Shown here: in pieces, positions 44,642-53,567 of the stretch | Position numbering within the stretch: the first letter of the stretch is position 1 | Layout of the letters: each line of letters starts with the position of its first letter | From: JBKQVT01 sp052139835 | Lineage (GTDB): Bacteria > Planctomycetota > Planctomycetia > Pirellulales > Thermoguttaceae | Direction: 5' to 3' | NCBI GenBank assembly: GCA_052139835.1 | Contig: JBKQVT010000104.1 | Location: 1-64,000 of the forward strand | Length of the DNA: 64,000 nt | Made by a program: the position numbers and the translations under genes | Notes under the pieces: model-generated | What the model was told of the DNA's origin: nothing | Seen by the model: the letters and a program-made list of their open reading frames with translations, nothing else | Databases searched by the model: none

Positions 44642-45979
44642 TCAGAGTCTCTTCAGCCGCTGGAAACGGGTCTTCAACGGCCCGCTCCGCGGATAGCGCG
44701 CCGCGTAGGTGTCGACCATCTCCTTCAGCCGCATGAAGATCCACGGCTGCGTGGGGTGCTGCCCGTTCTTGCTAAACACGATGTCGTCGGCGATGTAGAC
44801 CCCGGCGTGCACCACCGTCTCGTCCGGCCTGGTCAGCAATACCAGGTCGCCCAACTGAGAGAGTTCATAGATCTCATAGTAGTCCCTCTTCAGCACCTCC
44901 CGCACGTAGCCGACGTCGTTGAAGCGGTCGTCCGGCGGGTCGTTGAAGAAGTTGAAGGCGGACCAGATGCAGTCCTGCTCGAAGGGCGTCGTGGCGCCGG
45001 ACAGGAAGGGGTAGGTGTAGGCGCGATCGCGGGCGAAGGGGGGCAAGACCGTGATGATGCTCAGGCCGCCGCCGCGTTCCATACGCCGCACGGCCCGGAA
45101 CAGCGACACCAGGTCGCGCCGCCGCCCGCCGACGCCCCAGTAAGCAGCCAGCTTATCGACGTCGCTGTCGGGGTCGATTCTCAGCCGCAGCAGGAAGGTC
45201 TCTCTCCTGTAGACCGCCTTCATGAACCGCCGCCGTTCCGCGTCGTCGGGCAGAGCCCGCAACGCCGGCTCCATGTCGGCAAACACCACCGACTCCGGTC
45301 CTTGCGAGTACAACAGCCGATGGAAGAGCGCGATCGACGCCGCCGCCAGTCCGCTGCCCTTGAACTGCGCTTCCAGGTCCGCGGGCCGGAATTGGAGCGG
45401 ATCGATCTGGTGGGCGTTGGGCGAAAACTCGACCAGCAGGAAGTAGATTTTGGCGCGTGCGGCGGGGCTCAGGCCCAGGATCAGCTCGTCGCCCGGCTCG
45501 ACTGCTACGCCCTCCGGCAGCGTGCTCCAGGCGGCCTTGTGGAGTAGCACGTCGCGCTGTGCGGCGGTCAGTTCCTCGACCGTGCGGAGAAATTCGATCG
45601 CCTTTTGCTTGGTATAGCCTTGAAAGACCCAGCGGACCGGCGGGCCGTCGGGCGGCGGAATGGCCAGAAGCTCGTCGGGCGGGGCCAGCGTCAGGGGCAC
45701 GGCGCGGAGTTGCCCCCATGGCCCCGGCTTGGCTGGAATCCCCTGCGGCGTCGCCGTGTCGGCGTCCGCGAGCGCCGGCAGGCCGCGGGCGTGCGACGGT
45801 CCGAACAGCAGAAAGGCGACGATCGCCCAAGGGACCAGCCAGAGGACGGATAGCAACACGACGCGCCGCGATAGCCGCAGGCGGTCAAACGGCCGAGCAC
45901 CCCTTCTCAACACGGTAGAATGCGACTCCTCGCTGACCAACCCCGGTTGCCCTTTGCAACGTCCCGGATGCAGCGGCAC
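44642..45979 (-). CDS. Membrane-anchored NlpC/P60-like cysteine peptidase candidate
   Basis: 445 residues from a GTG start; GTG 45913 is an alternative that fits a signal anchor better. One membrane helix (RVVLLSVLWLVPWAIVAFLLFG) lies near residue 40. A helical middle precedes a C-terminal part with EQDCIWSAFNFFND and, about 60 residues on, LGDLVLLTRPDETVVHAGVYIADDIVFSKNG. This Cys...GDLV...HAGVY order matches papain-like NlpC/P60 or CHAP folds (catalytic Cys, then His), which cut peptidoglycan or amide bonds. The assignment is by pattern only. Convergent with the SDR gene; no clear ribosome site. Confidence 0.55.
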   Translation of the reverse strand: MPLHPGRCKGQPGLVSEESHSTVLRRGARPFDRLRLSRRVVLLSVLWLVPWAIVAFLLFGPSHARGLPALADADTATPQGIPAKPGPWGQLRAVPLTLAPPDELLAIPPPDGPPVRWVFQGYTKQKAIEFLRTVEELTAAQRDVLLHKAAWSTLPEGVAVEPGDELILGLSPAARAKIYFLLVEFSPNAHQIDPLQFRPADLEAQFKGSGLAAASIALFHRLLYSQGPESVVFADMEPALRALPDDAERRRFMKAVYRRETFLLRLRIDPDSDVDKLAAYWGVGGRRRDLVSLFRAVRRMERGGGLSIITVLPPFARDRAYTYPFLSGATTPFEQDCIWSAFNFFNDPPDDRFNDVGYVREVLKRDYYEIYELSQLGDLVLLTRPDETVVHAGVYIADDIVFSKNGQHPTQPWIFMRLKEMVDTYAARYPRSGPLKTRFQRLKRL

Positions 45980-46163
45980 GACGGTCCGTCTCGACTGCGA
46001 CTGCGTTGCCCGAGATCGCCCCAGAACATATACTATTCTACTACGGAGTGCCCCTGGGGGGATAGAGGCTGGGTGCGTCTCTGGCGAGCGGGTGGTTTCT
46101 GGGGGGCAATTTCCCCGCAGCCTTGCCCTGGGCGGGGGTTTCCTTTCCCCCGCCTGGTCCCCC
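45980..46163. other. Divergent intergenic region before the riboswitch
   Basis: No gene is visible between the peptidase-like gene and the riboswitch promoter. An AT-rich patch (46025-46045, AACATATACTATTCTACTAC) stands out against the GC-rich surroundings and may hold the peptidase-like gene's promoter on the minus strand. G/C-runs fill the remainder. Confidence 0.4.
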
Positions 46164-46191
46164 TTGCCGGGCGGCGCAGGCGTGCTATGAT
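46164..46191 (+). promoter_or_regulatory. Putative promoter of the c-di-AMP riboswitch transcript
   Basis: TTGCCG (46164-46169, 4 of 6) and TATGAT (46186-46191, 5 of 6) are separated by 16 bases. Transcription would begin near 46199, exactly where the aptamer sequence begins. Confidence 0.5.
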
Positions 46192-46198
46192 AGCCGAG

Positions 46199-46337
46199 TG
46201 CAGCCGAATTCCGCGCCGCAAAAGGGCGCGGGAGCGGGGGAACCAGTTGGCCGAGAGAAATCGGCCAGGGGCGCAGGTCCGTACCGTCCGGACCAGGGTA
46301 CTTTCATGCCCTAGCCCGACAGCTAACCTCGCAGGCA
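46199..46337 (+). ncRNA. c-di-AMP riboswitch aptamer (ydaO/yuaA type)
   Basis: The ydaO family binds cyclic di-AMP and usually turns downstream genes off. Seen here: GCCGAATTCCGC near the 5' end, GCGGGGGAACC at 46234-46244, a stem GGCCGA/TCGGCC (46249-46266), AGGGGCGC, a second stem GGTCCG/CGGACC (46276-46294), AGGGTAC, and the almost invariant 3' core CCGACAGCTAACCTCG at 46316-46331 followed by CAGGCA. These match the conserved blocks of that family in order and spacing. Downstream, GGTCGCGGC/GCCGCGGCC (46338-46360) forms a 9-bp hairpin that could be the switching stem, though no U-run follows. The regulated gene is a YdaO/KimA-like permease. Confidence 0.88.
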
Positions 46338-46360
46338 GGTCGCGGCGCGGTGCCGCGGCC
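46338..46360 (+). promoter_or_regulatory. Possible expression-platform hairpin of the riboswitch
   Basis: GGTCGCGGC-GCGGT-GCCGCGGCC forms a 9-bp stem (one G-U pair) directly after the aptamer. A further ATGAAAG at 46364 can pair with CTTTCAT at 46302 inside the aptamer, an alternative structure. No poly-U follows, so a translational or Rho-linked mechanism is as likely as intrinsic termination. Confidence 0.45.
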
Positions 46361-46442
46361 GGTATGAAAGGGCCTCCACGTCTGGCGGCGCGGCGTTGTG
46401 CCCAACCTCCCCTTGCGGCGCTTCCATCGCGCCGGTCGATCT

Positions 46443-49289
46443 ATGCCCGATCCTCGACAGCCCGGCGGAGCCTTGCAAGGAGCCGTCCAGCGCCTCCGCC
46501 GCCCGGTCCAAGTTATCGTCGTCAGCAGCGTGATGCTGACGTTCATCTCCTACTGGCGCACGGCGGCCATCGTGCTCTGCGACCTGGCCAGCACCGCCTA
46601 CTATATCGGCGGCATCGTCGAGGGGGCCATCGGACCGGCCGCCCCCTGGTTCATCCTCGCCGTCATGCTTTTCAGCTACGCCGTCCGCAGCATCTACATC
46701 GAAAGCTGCTCGCTCTTCGTCCGCGGCGGCGTCTATCGCGTGGTCAAGGAGGCTATGGGCGGATTCCTCGCCAAGTTGTCGGTCTCCGCCTTGATGTTCG
46801 ACTACATCCTCACCGGCCCGATCAGCGGCATGTCGGCCGGGCAATATATCATGGGCCTGCTGCTGGACACCCTCTCCACGATCGACCCCGCGCTGAAGCC
46901 GTACCTGGCAGGGCCCGGACCCTTCTTGCGCAACTGGGGCGCGGTCATCATCGCCTGCGCCATCACGCTCTACTTCTTCCGCCAGAACCTGGTCGGCATC
47001 CACGAGTCCAGCGGCAAGGCGCTGAAGATCATGGTGGCCACCACCGTCATGGCCGTCGTGATCCTCGTCTGGTGCGGCGCCACCCTCTTGGTCCGCGGCC
47101 CCGTGAACCGTGTCCCCCTGGCCCCGAACCTTTCGCCGAAGGTCGAGTACCAGGTCGTCGCGGGGACGGATCGCGTCACCGGCGAGCGGCGCGAGGTCTG
47201 GCAGCGCGATCCCAAGACCGGCCGGCTCGTCGAAAAAATGGAAAACGGCCACGCCGTCGCCCGGCTCAACGAGGCCACCGGCAAGCCGGAAGATCCGCTG
47301 GGATTCATGCCCAAACTCTTTCCCACGCTCTCCGCCAAGCTGCGGCAGCCCGGCAACTGGCTGAGCCTGGTGGGCCTGATTGGGATCATGCTGGCCTTCG
47401 GCCATTCGATTTTGGCCATGAGCGGCGAGGAGACCTTGGCCCAGGTCTATCGCGAGGTCGAGTCGCCCAAGCTGCCCAATTTCAAGAAGGCGGCCTTCAT
47501 CGTCTTCGTCTACAGCGTCGTGCTCACGGCCGGCGTCTGCTTCCTGGCCGTGCTGTTGATCCCCGATGAAATCCGCATGAAGGACTATTCCGACAATCTC
47601 ATCGGCGGCCTGGCGATGCACGTCATCGGCCCGCCGCTGGCCCGGTTGCTGTTGAACGCCTTCGTGGTGCTGGTGGGGTTCCTCATCCTGGCCGGGGCGG
47701 TCAATACGGCCATCATCGGCTCCAACGGCGTGCTCAACCGCGTGGCCGAGGACGGCGTGCTGCCCGACTGGTTTCTGCGGCCGCATCGCCGCTTCGGCAC
47801 CACCCATCGCGTCCTCTACCTGATCGTCGGCCTGCAATTGCTCACCATCCTCCTCAGCCGCGGCAACATGTACGTGCTGGGCGAGGCCTACGCCTTCGGC
47901 GTGGTGTGGAGCTTCGTCTTCAAGGCCCTCGCCATGGTGGTGCTGCGCTTCCGCGACCGCAGCCCCCGCGAGTTCAAGGTGCCGCTGAACATCCGCATCG
48001 GCACCGTCGAGTTTCCCATCGGCCTGATCGCGATCTTCCTCATCCTGCTGGTCACGGCGGCCTTGAACTTCCTCACCAAGGAGGTGGCCTCCATCAGCGG
48101 CGTGGCCTTCACCGTGGTCTTCCTCGCGCTCTTCATGACCTCGGAATATATTCACGAGAAGAAGCGCGGGGCGGCCGCGCACCAACACCTCGAACAGTTC
48201 AACGAGACCACGGCGGACGAAATCTCGCCCGCCTCGCTCGGCCTGACCAGGCCCTATCGGAAGCTGGTGGCCATCCGCTCCCCGCAAAACCTCTTCATGC
48301 TGGAAAAGACCCTCGCCGAGACCGACCCGGAAACCACCGAGGTCGTGGTGATGACGGCCAAGTGGATTCCGCCGGGCGGCGGGCTGCCCCACGCCCAAGG
48401 GTTCGATCGCTACGATCAGCAGTTGATGACGGCCGTGGTCACGCTGGCCGAGAAGGCCGGCAAGGAGGCCACGCCCCTGATCCTGCCCACCAACAACCCC
48501 CTCTACGCCATCGTCAACACGGCCGCCACGCTCCAGGCCCAGGAACTCATCCTGGGGGCCTCGAATCAATACTCGCCCGACGAACAACTCGAGCAGATCG
48601 CCTTCTATTGGATCAACGTGCACCAGGGTGTCATGGAGCCGCTCACCGTGCGGATCCTCAGCCGCAACCGCGACGTGTATCTCGACCTGGGCGGGGGCAA
48701 TCGCATCCCCAAGATCAGCGAGCGCCAGGCCCGCAGCGTCGCTGAACTCCGCTCCGCCGGCGTCGGCATCAGCCATGCCATGCTGGTCCACGCCGATACC
48801 CCGGAGAGCAGCGACCTCTTCAAGGCGGTGCTCACGATGATCGACCCGCAGGTTGCCCTGACCGTGGTGCCGGTGCCGCTGGCCGCAGAGGCCGGCGCGG
48901 GCGAGCCACCGCCGGCCGCGGCGGATGGGGGACTGTCCCAATTTTCGGGCACGGACGCGAAGCGTCGGCCCGAAAATGGGACTGTCCCCTTTGGTGGACA
49001 CAACGAAAGCTGGGTGCAGAAGGACATCGAGCGCGCGAAGCAGTTGCGGCGCGAAGTGGCCGTCGCGGAGTTGCCCTTGGGCGCGGCCGCCGAAGAACTC
49101 GTCCGCCTGGCCGCCGAGCAGGACTGCGACGTGCTGATCATCGGCCTGCCCTCGCAGTCATCGCCCCAGGAAGGCGCCCCGTTGGACACCGACTACATTG
49201 TCCGCCACGCTTCCTGCTGGGTCTGTCTGGTGTCCTGGCCGCTGATCCCGCAGGACGCCGAGGTGGAGCCTGCAAAGACAGGGATTTAG
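46443..49289 (+). CDS. APC-type permease with Usp-like C-terminal domain (KimA/YdaO-like)
   Basis: 948 residues from ATG 46443; GTG 46398 and ATG 46533 are alternatives, none with a strong ribosome site. About 12 membrane helices form the LeuT-fold transporter (TAAIVLCDLASTAYYIGGI, YVVGIHESSGKALK-like helix, GHSILAMSGEETLAQVYREVESP). The cytoplasmic C-terminal half (from about 600, RKLVAIRSPQNLFMLEKTL) has universal-stress-like features seen in KimA-type potassium importers. A riboswitch for c-di-AMP upstream supports a potassium or amino-acid role. Oddity: a 63-bp palindromic element (48927-48989) is translated in frame at residues 829-849. The stop codon lies in a heptad repeat. Confidence 0.8.
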   Translation: MPDPRQPGGALQGAVQRLRRPVQVIVVSSVMLTFISYWRTAAIVLCDLASTAYYIGGIVEGAIGPAAPWFILAVMLFSYAVRSIYIESCSLFVRGGVYRVVKEAMGGFLAKLSVSALMFDYILTGPISGMSAGQYIMGLLLDTLSTIDPALKPYLAGPGPFLRNWGAVIIACAITLYFFRQNLVGIHESSGKALKIMVATTVMAVVILVWCGATLLVRGPVNRVPLAPNLSPKVEYQVVAGTDRVTGERREVWQRDPKTGRLVEKMENGHAVARLNEATGKPEDPLGFMPKLFPTLSAKLRQPGNWLSLVGLIGIMLAFGHSILAMSGEETLAQVYREVESPKLPNFKKAAFIVFVYSVVLTAGVCFLAVLLIPDEIRMKDYSDNLIGGLAMHVIGPPLARLLLNAFVVLVGFLILAGAVNTAIIGSNGVLNRVAEDGVLPDWFLRPHRRFGTTHRVLYLIVGLQLLTILLSRGNMYVLGEAYAFGVVWSFVFKALAMVVLRFRDRSPREFKVPLNIRIGTVEFPIGLIAIFLILLVTAALNFLTKEVASISGVAFTVVFLALFMTSEYIHEKKRGAAAHQHLEQFNETTADEISPASLGLTRPYRKLVAIRSPQNLFMLEKTLAETDPETTEVVVMTAKWIPPGGGLPHAQGFDRYDQQLMTAVVTLAEKAGKEATPLILPTNNPLYAIVNTAATLQAQELILGASNQYSPDEQLEQIAFYWINVHQGVMEPLTVRILSRNRDVYLDLGGGNRIPKISERQARSVAELRSAGVGISHAMLVHADTPESSDLFKAVLTMIDPQVALTVVPVPLAAEAGAGEPPPAAADGGLSQFSGTDAKRRPENGTVPFGGHNESWVQKDIERAKQLRREVAVAELPLGAAAEELVRLAAEQDCDVLIIGLPSQSSPQEGAPLDTDYIVRHASCWVCLVSWPLIPQDAEVEPAKTGI
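48927..48989 (+). repeat. In-frame palindromic element inside the permease gene
   Basis: GGGGACTGTCCCAATTTTCG (left arm, 48927 onward, to 48950) is complementary to the right arm at 48968-48989 (GCCCGAAAATGGGACTGTCC and two further C). The loop ACGGACGCGAAGCGTCG adds its own small stem. Length 63 bases keeps the frame open through 21 codons. A related palindrome is at 10987-11050. Confidence 0.8.
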
Positions 49290-49372
49290 GGATTTGGGGA
49301 TTTCGGGATTTGGGGATTTAGGGGACAGCGAGCCGGGGGGTTTATCCCCCCGGGTTCGTTGCGCCGCCGCGG
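49281..49372. repeat. Composite element: GGGATTT heptads plus GGGGGG-TTTAT-CCCCCC hairpin, copy 2
   Basis: Heptad units (GGGATTTA, GGGATTTG, GGGATTTC...) run from 49281 to about 49324 and contribute the TAG stop (49287-49289) of the permease gene. The GCGAGCC-flanked 8-bp G/C stem with TTTAT loop follows at 49328-49353, then GTTGCGCCGCCGC. The same order, with the same trailing CGCCGCCG, is found at 59557-59631. Confidence 0.75.
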
Positions 49373-49430
49373 ATTCCGCATGCTTTTCTGCTTCGCGTCC
49401 GCGGTGAGCTTCTCGTTCTGCCCCGCCGGG

Positions 49431-49439
49431 TGATATACT
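49431..49439 (+). promoter_or_regulatory. Extended -10 promoter of the LRR protein gene
   Basis: TGATATACT is an extended -10 form (TGn before TATACT), 40 bases before the LRR gene start. The -35 region is weak, as allowed for extended -10 promoters. Confidence 0.45.
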
Positions 49440-49479
49440 GTCAACTGGCGACTTGCTCTCTTGGTCCGCGTGGTGACGC

Positions 49480-51051
49480 ATGGCCGACGCTCGTAAGCTC
49501 CGCTGGTATCGCTTCACGCCGGATCGGGCCGTCGTCGCGATGCTGGCGCTGGAAGGCTTCCTGCTGCTGTCGGCGTGGTTTCGCTGGTTCCCCTTCAACC
49601 GGCACAAGGGCTGGACGGTGCTGATCGCGGTGGCAAGTGTCGGCGTGTTCTTCGTGCTGATGTTCCTTTGGTTCCTCGCCGCCCTGGTCTTTCGGCTGCG
49701 GTTCCAGTTCAGCATCCTCGCGCTGCTTTTGTTGGTCGTGGTCGTTGCGGTCCCGTTCAATTGGCTGGAGACGGAGATGAAGGCGGCGAGGAAGCAGGAG
49801 GAGGCGGTGGCGGGGATAAGGGACGCGGGGGGGGCTTTGTTCTATGATTACGAGGTTGACGGGCCCGGCGGAGGCCGCCCAGGTGCAAAGCCCTCAGGAC
49901 CGGCGTGGCTGCGGAATCTGTTCGGAATTGATTTCTTTGCAGCGGCTGATTCGGTCTACCTCTGCGACGCCGCAGTCACGGATGCCGGCCTGGAACACCT
50001 CAAAGGGCTGCACCAACTCCGGAAGCTCGAACTCGGCAGCAGCGGACTTACCGACGCCAGGCTGGGACGCATCGCGGGGCTGACGCAACTCCAAACTCTG
50101 GGCATCGGCGCGACGAGCGTCACGGATGCGGGGATGAAGCATCTTAAGGGATTGACCCAACTCCAGGATCTGAGCCTCTGCTGGAACGAAATCGGCGACG
50201 CTGGGTTGGAAGGCATCAAGGTGTTGACACGACTCCGGCACCTCAAACTCGGCGGCACGAAGATAACCGACGCAGGGCTGGCGCGACTCAGCGGACTGAC
50301 GCAACTTCGAGACCTGAGCCTCGTCCGCACCAAGGTCAGCGACGCCGGGATGGAACACCTCAAAGGGCTGACCCAACTCCAGTCACTGGACCTGAGCTAC
50401 ACCAAGGTCAGCGACACCGGGCTGCAACACCTCAAGGGATTGACCCAGCTCCGAGAGCTTTTGGCGGTCCGGACCACGGTCAGCGACGCCGGGCTGCGAC
50501 ACCTTGAGGGATTGAGCCAACTCCAAAGGCTGGACCTCTGCCGCACCAGGGTGCGCGACGCCGGACTGCAACACCTCAGAGGCCTGACCCAACTCCAATC
50601 GCTCAACCTTGGTGGCACCAGGGTCAGTGGCGCCGGGCTGGAACACCTCAACAAATTGCCCCAGCTCCAATCGCTCAACCTTGACGAAACCAGGGTCACT
50701 GGCGCCGGGCTGGAACACCTCAACAAATTGCCCCACCTCCAAGAGCTGAGCCTCAGCGGCCCGAAGGTCAGCGATGCCGGCTTGGAGCACCTCGAGGGAT
50801 TGAACCAACTCCAAACGCTCGATCTAAGTTTTTGCGCCAACGTCGGCGACGCCGGGCTGGAACACCTCAAAGGATTGACTCAACTCCAATATCTCAACCT
50901 CGACTACAGCAGGGTGAGCGACGCCGGGCTGGAGCACCTCAAAGGACTGAGTCAACTCCAGTCGCTCCATCTCCAGGCGTGCACCAGCGTCACCGACGCA
51001 GGCGTGCAAAAACTCAAAAAGGCATTGCCGGGCTGCCACGTCCTGCGCTGA
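49480..51051 (+). CDS. Membrane-anchored leucine-rich-repeat protein
   Basis: 523 residues. Three hydrophobic helices (AVVAMLALEGFLLLSAWF, VLIAVASVGVFFVLMFLWFLAAL, FQFSILALLLLVVVVAVPF) are followed by EMKAARKQEEAVAGIRDAGGALFYDYE, the standard planctomycete junction. Fifteen leucine-rich repeats of 24-25 residues follow, with consensus LxLxxTxVxDAGLxHLxGLTQLQx. The repeats lie on the face opposite the anchor, probably periplasmic or cytosolic, and should bind a protein partner. No catalytic domain is attached. Most units are very similar at DNA level, suggesting recent internal amplification. Confidence 0.9.
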   Translation: MADARKLRWYRFTPDRAVVAMLALEGFLLLSAWFRWFPFNRHKGWTVLIAVASVGVFFVLMFLWFLAALVFRLRFQFSILALLLLVVVVAVPFNWLETEMKAARKQEEAVAGIRDAGGALFYDYEVDGPGGGRPGAKPSGPAWLRNLFGIDFFAAADSVYLCDAAVTDAGLEHLKGLHQLRKLELGSSGLTDARLGRIAGLTQLQTLGIGATSVTDAGMKHLKGLTQLQDLSLCWNEIGDAGLEGIKVLTRLRHLKLGGTKITDAGLARLSGLTQLRDLSLVRTKVSDAGMEHLKGLTQLQSLDLSYTKVSDTGLQHLKGLTQLRELLAVRTTVSDAGLRHLEGLSQLQRLDLCRTRVRDAGLQHLRGLTQLQSLNLGGTRVSGAGLEHLNKLPQLQSLNLDETRVTGAGLEHLNKLPHLQELSLSGPKVSDAGLEHLEGLNQLQTLDLSFCANVGDAGLEHLKGLTQLQYLNLDYSRVSDAGLEHLKGLSQLQSLHLQACTSVTDAGVQKLKKALPGCHVLR

Positions 51052-51158
51052 CATCGCCGATCCGACAATCCCCGCCTTCGGGCACCGCGTCGAGTCGTCG
51101 GTCCCGGACCGAGATTGCCCGAATTCCGTTGAGCCTTCGCTGGGGCGCCCTCACCCTG

Positions 51159-51179
51159 CCCTCTCCCGGAGGGAGAGGG
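51159..51179. terminator. Hairpin between convergent LRR and malic enzyme genes
   Basis: CCCTCTCCC-GGA-GGGAGAGGG forms a 9-bp perfect stem midway between two convergent stop codons. It matches the GGGAGAGGG repeat family seen at 57783-57864, so it may be a mobile repeat used as a bidirectional terminator; no U-run is present. Confidence 0.4.
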
Positions 51180-51189
51180 GACCGCGGGC

Positions 51190-52623
<1,434 letters not shown>

Positions 52624-52628
52624 GGGAG

Positions 52629-52728
52629 GAACCAAGGAGTTAGAAGTTAGGAGTTAGAAGCGTTGAGCGGACGGCCGTCGATGCTTCCGACTTCTAACTC
52701 CTAACTCCTAACTCCTTTCTTCTTTCTC
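52629..52728. repeat. GGAGTTA heptad hairpin element, copy C (upstream of malic enzyme)
   Basis: Left-arm heptads (AAGGAGTTAGAAGTTAGGAG) run from 52629 to 52662. The right arm (ACTTCTAACTCCTAACTCC and onward) runs from about 52688 to 52728. It occupies the whole gap between sdhB and the malic enzyme gene, starting 6-10 bases from the start codon. Confidence 0.8.
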
Positions 52729-52730
52729 CT

Positions 52731-53567
52731 TCATCCATCCAGCCAGCGGCGCAGGACGTGCCGCGTGGCGGCGCGGCCCTGGCGGGCAATCGCCGTCGTC
52801 AGGGGGATCTCCTTCGGGCAGACCTGCGCGCAGTTCTGCGCATAGCTGCACGTCTCGATCCCCCCTTCGCCCACCAGCACGTCCAACCGCTGCGGGGCCA
52901 GCATCTTTCCGATCGGGTTCAAATTGAACAACTCCGCCTGGCCGATGGCGAAGGCGCCGACGTAGCCGCGGGCCTCGGCCGCGCGGCGGCGGGCGTCGTA
53001 CTGCTCCGGGGTCTCGTCGCGGCGATAGGCCGCCTCGATCTTGAGGAACTGCGGACAAGCCTCCAGGCAGCAGCCGCAGACGATGCACTTGCTCAGCACA
53101 TAGGCCGTCTCCTGGTCCGGCATCGACTGCCGCGGGCCCGAGCCCATGTCCAGGTAGCTATCCACCGGCACCCAGGCCTGGATCCGCTCCAGGGCGGCGA
53201 ACATCCGGTCGCGGTCGACCACCAGGTCGCGGAGCACGGGAAACTTGGTCATCGGCCGCAGCTCGATCTGGCCCGGCCGCTCGGCCAGCAGGGCGTCGAC
53301 CAGGGCCGTACACGCCTGGCGGACGCGGCCGTTGACCAGCATCGTGCAGGCCCCGCAGACCTCTTCCAGGCAATTGCACTCCCAGGCGATGGGGGCGACC
53401 TTGCGGCCGTCGGCGGTCACGCCCGCGGTGGCGATCTTCTCCAGGACGCTGATGCAGTTCATGTACGGTTCCCAGGGGACCTCGAACTGCTGCCAATAGG
53501 GCTGCTTCGCCGGCGCGTCCTGCCGCAGCACGCGGACCGAAAACGTCTTGGAAGGGGATTGGCTCAT
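52731..53567 (-). CDS. sdhB: Succinate dehydrogenase iron-sulfur subunit
   Basis: 278 residues. SdhB carries electrons from FAD to quinone through three Fe-S clusters on the cytoplasmic side of the membrane. The [2Fe-2S] motif is CNCLEEVCGACTMLVNGRVRQAC, the [4Fe-4S] motif CIVCGCCLEACP, and the [3Fe-4S]/[4Fe-4S] part CSYAQNCAQVCPKEIP. The start ATG overlaps the sdhA stop (ATGA). The long open frame continuing upstream on this frame to 55259 is a shadow of sdhA. Length (278) is above the usual 230-250, mainly by a central insertion near residues 170-190. Confidence 0.95.
   Translation of the reverse strand: MSQSPSKTFSVRVLRQDAPAKQPYWQQFEVPWEPYMNCISVLEKIATAGVTADGRKVAPIAWECNCLEEVCGACTMLVNGRVRQACTALVDALLAERPGQIELRPMTKFPVLRDLVVDRDRMFAALERIQAWVPVDSYLDMGSGPRQSMPDQETAYVLSKCIVCGCCLEACPQFLKIEAAYRRDETPEQYDARRRAAEARGYVGAFAIGQAELFNLNPIGKMLAPQRLDVLVGEGGIETCSYAQNCAQVCPKEIPLTTAIARQGRAATRHVLRRWLDG

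Noticed and set aside
46323..49001. 892-codon minus-strand open frame opposite the permease and riboswitch
   Set aside because: Antisense of transmembrane codons; His/Asp/Glu-rich shadow with no start site or family.
49960..51051. Possible DNA satellite of 72-bp units
   Set aside because: The periodicity is explained by 24-residue leucine-rich repeats in one open frame.
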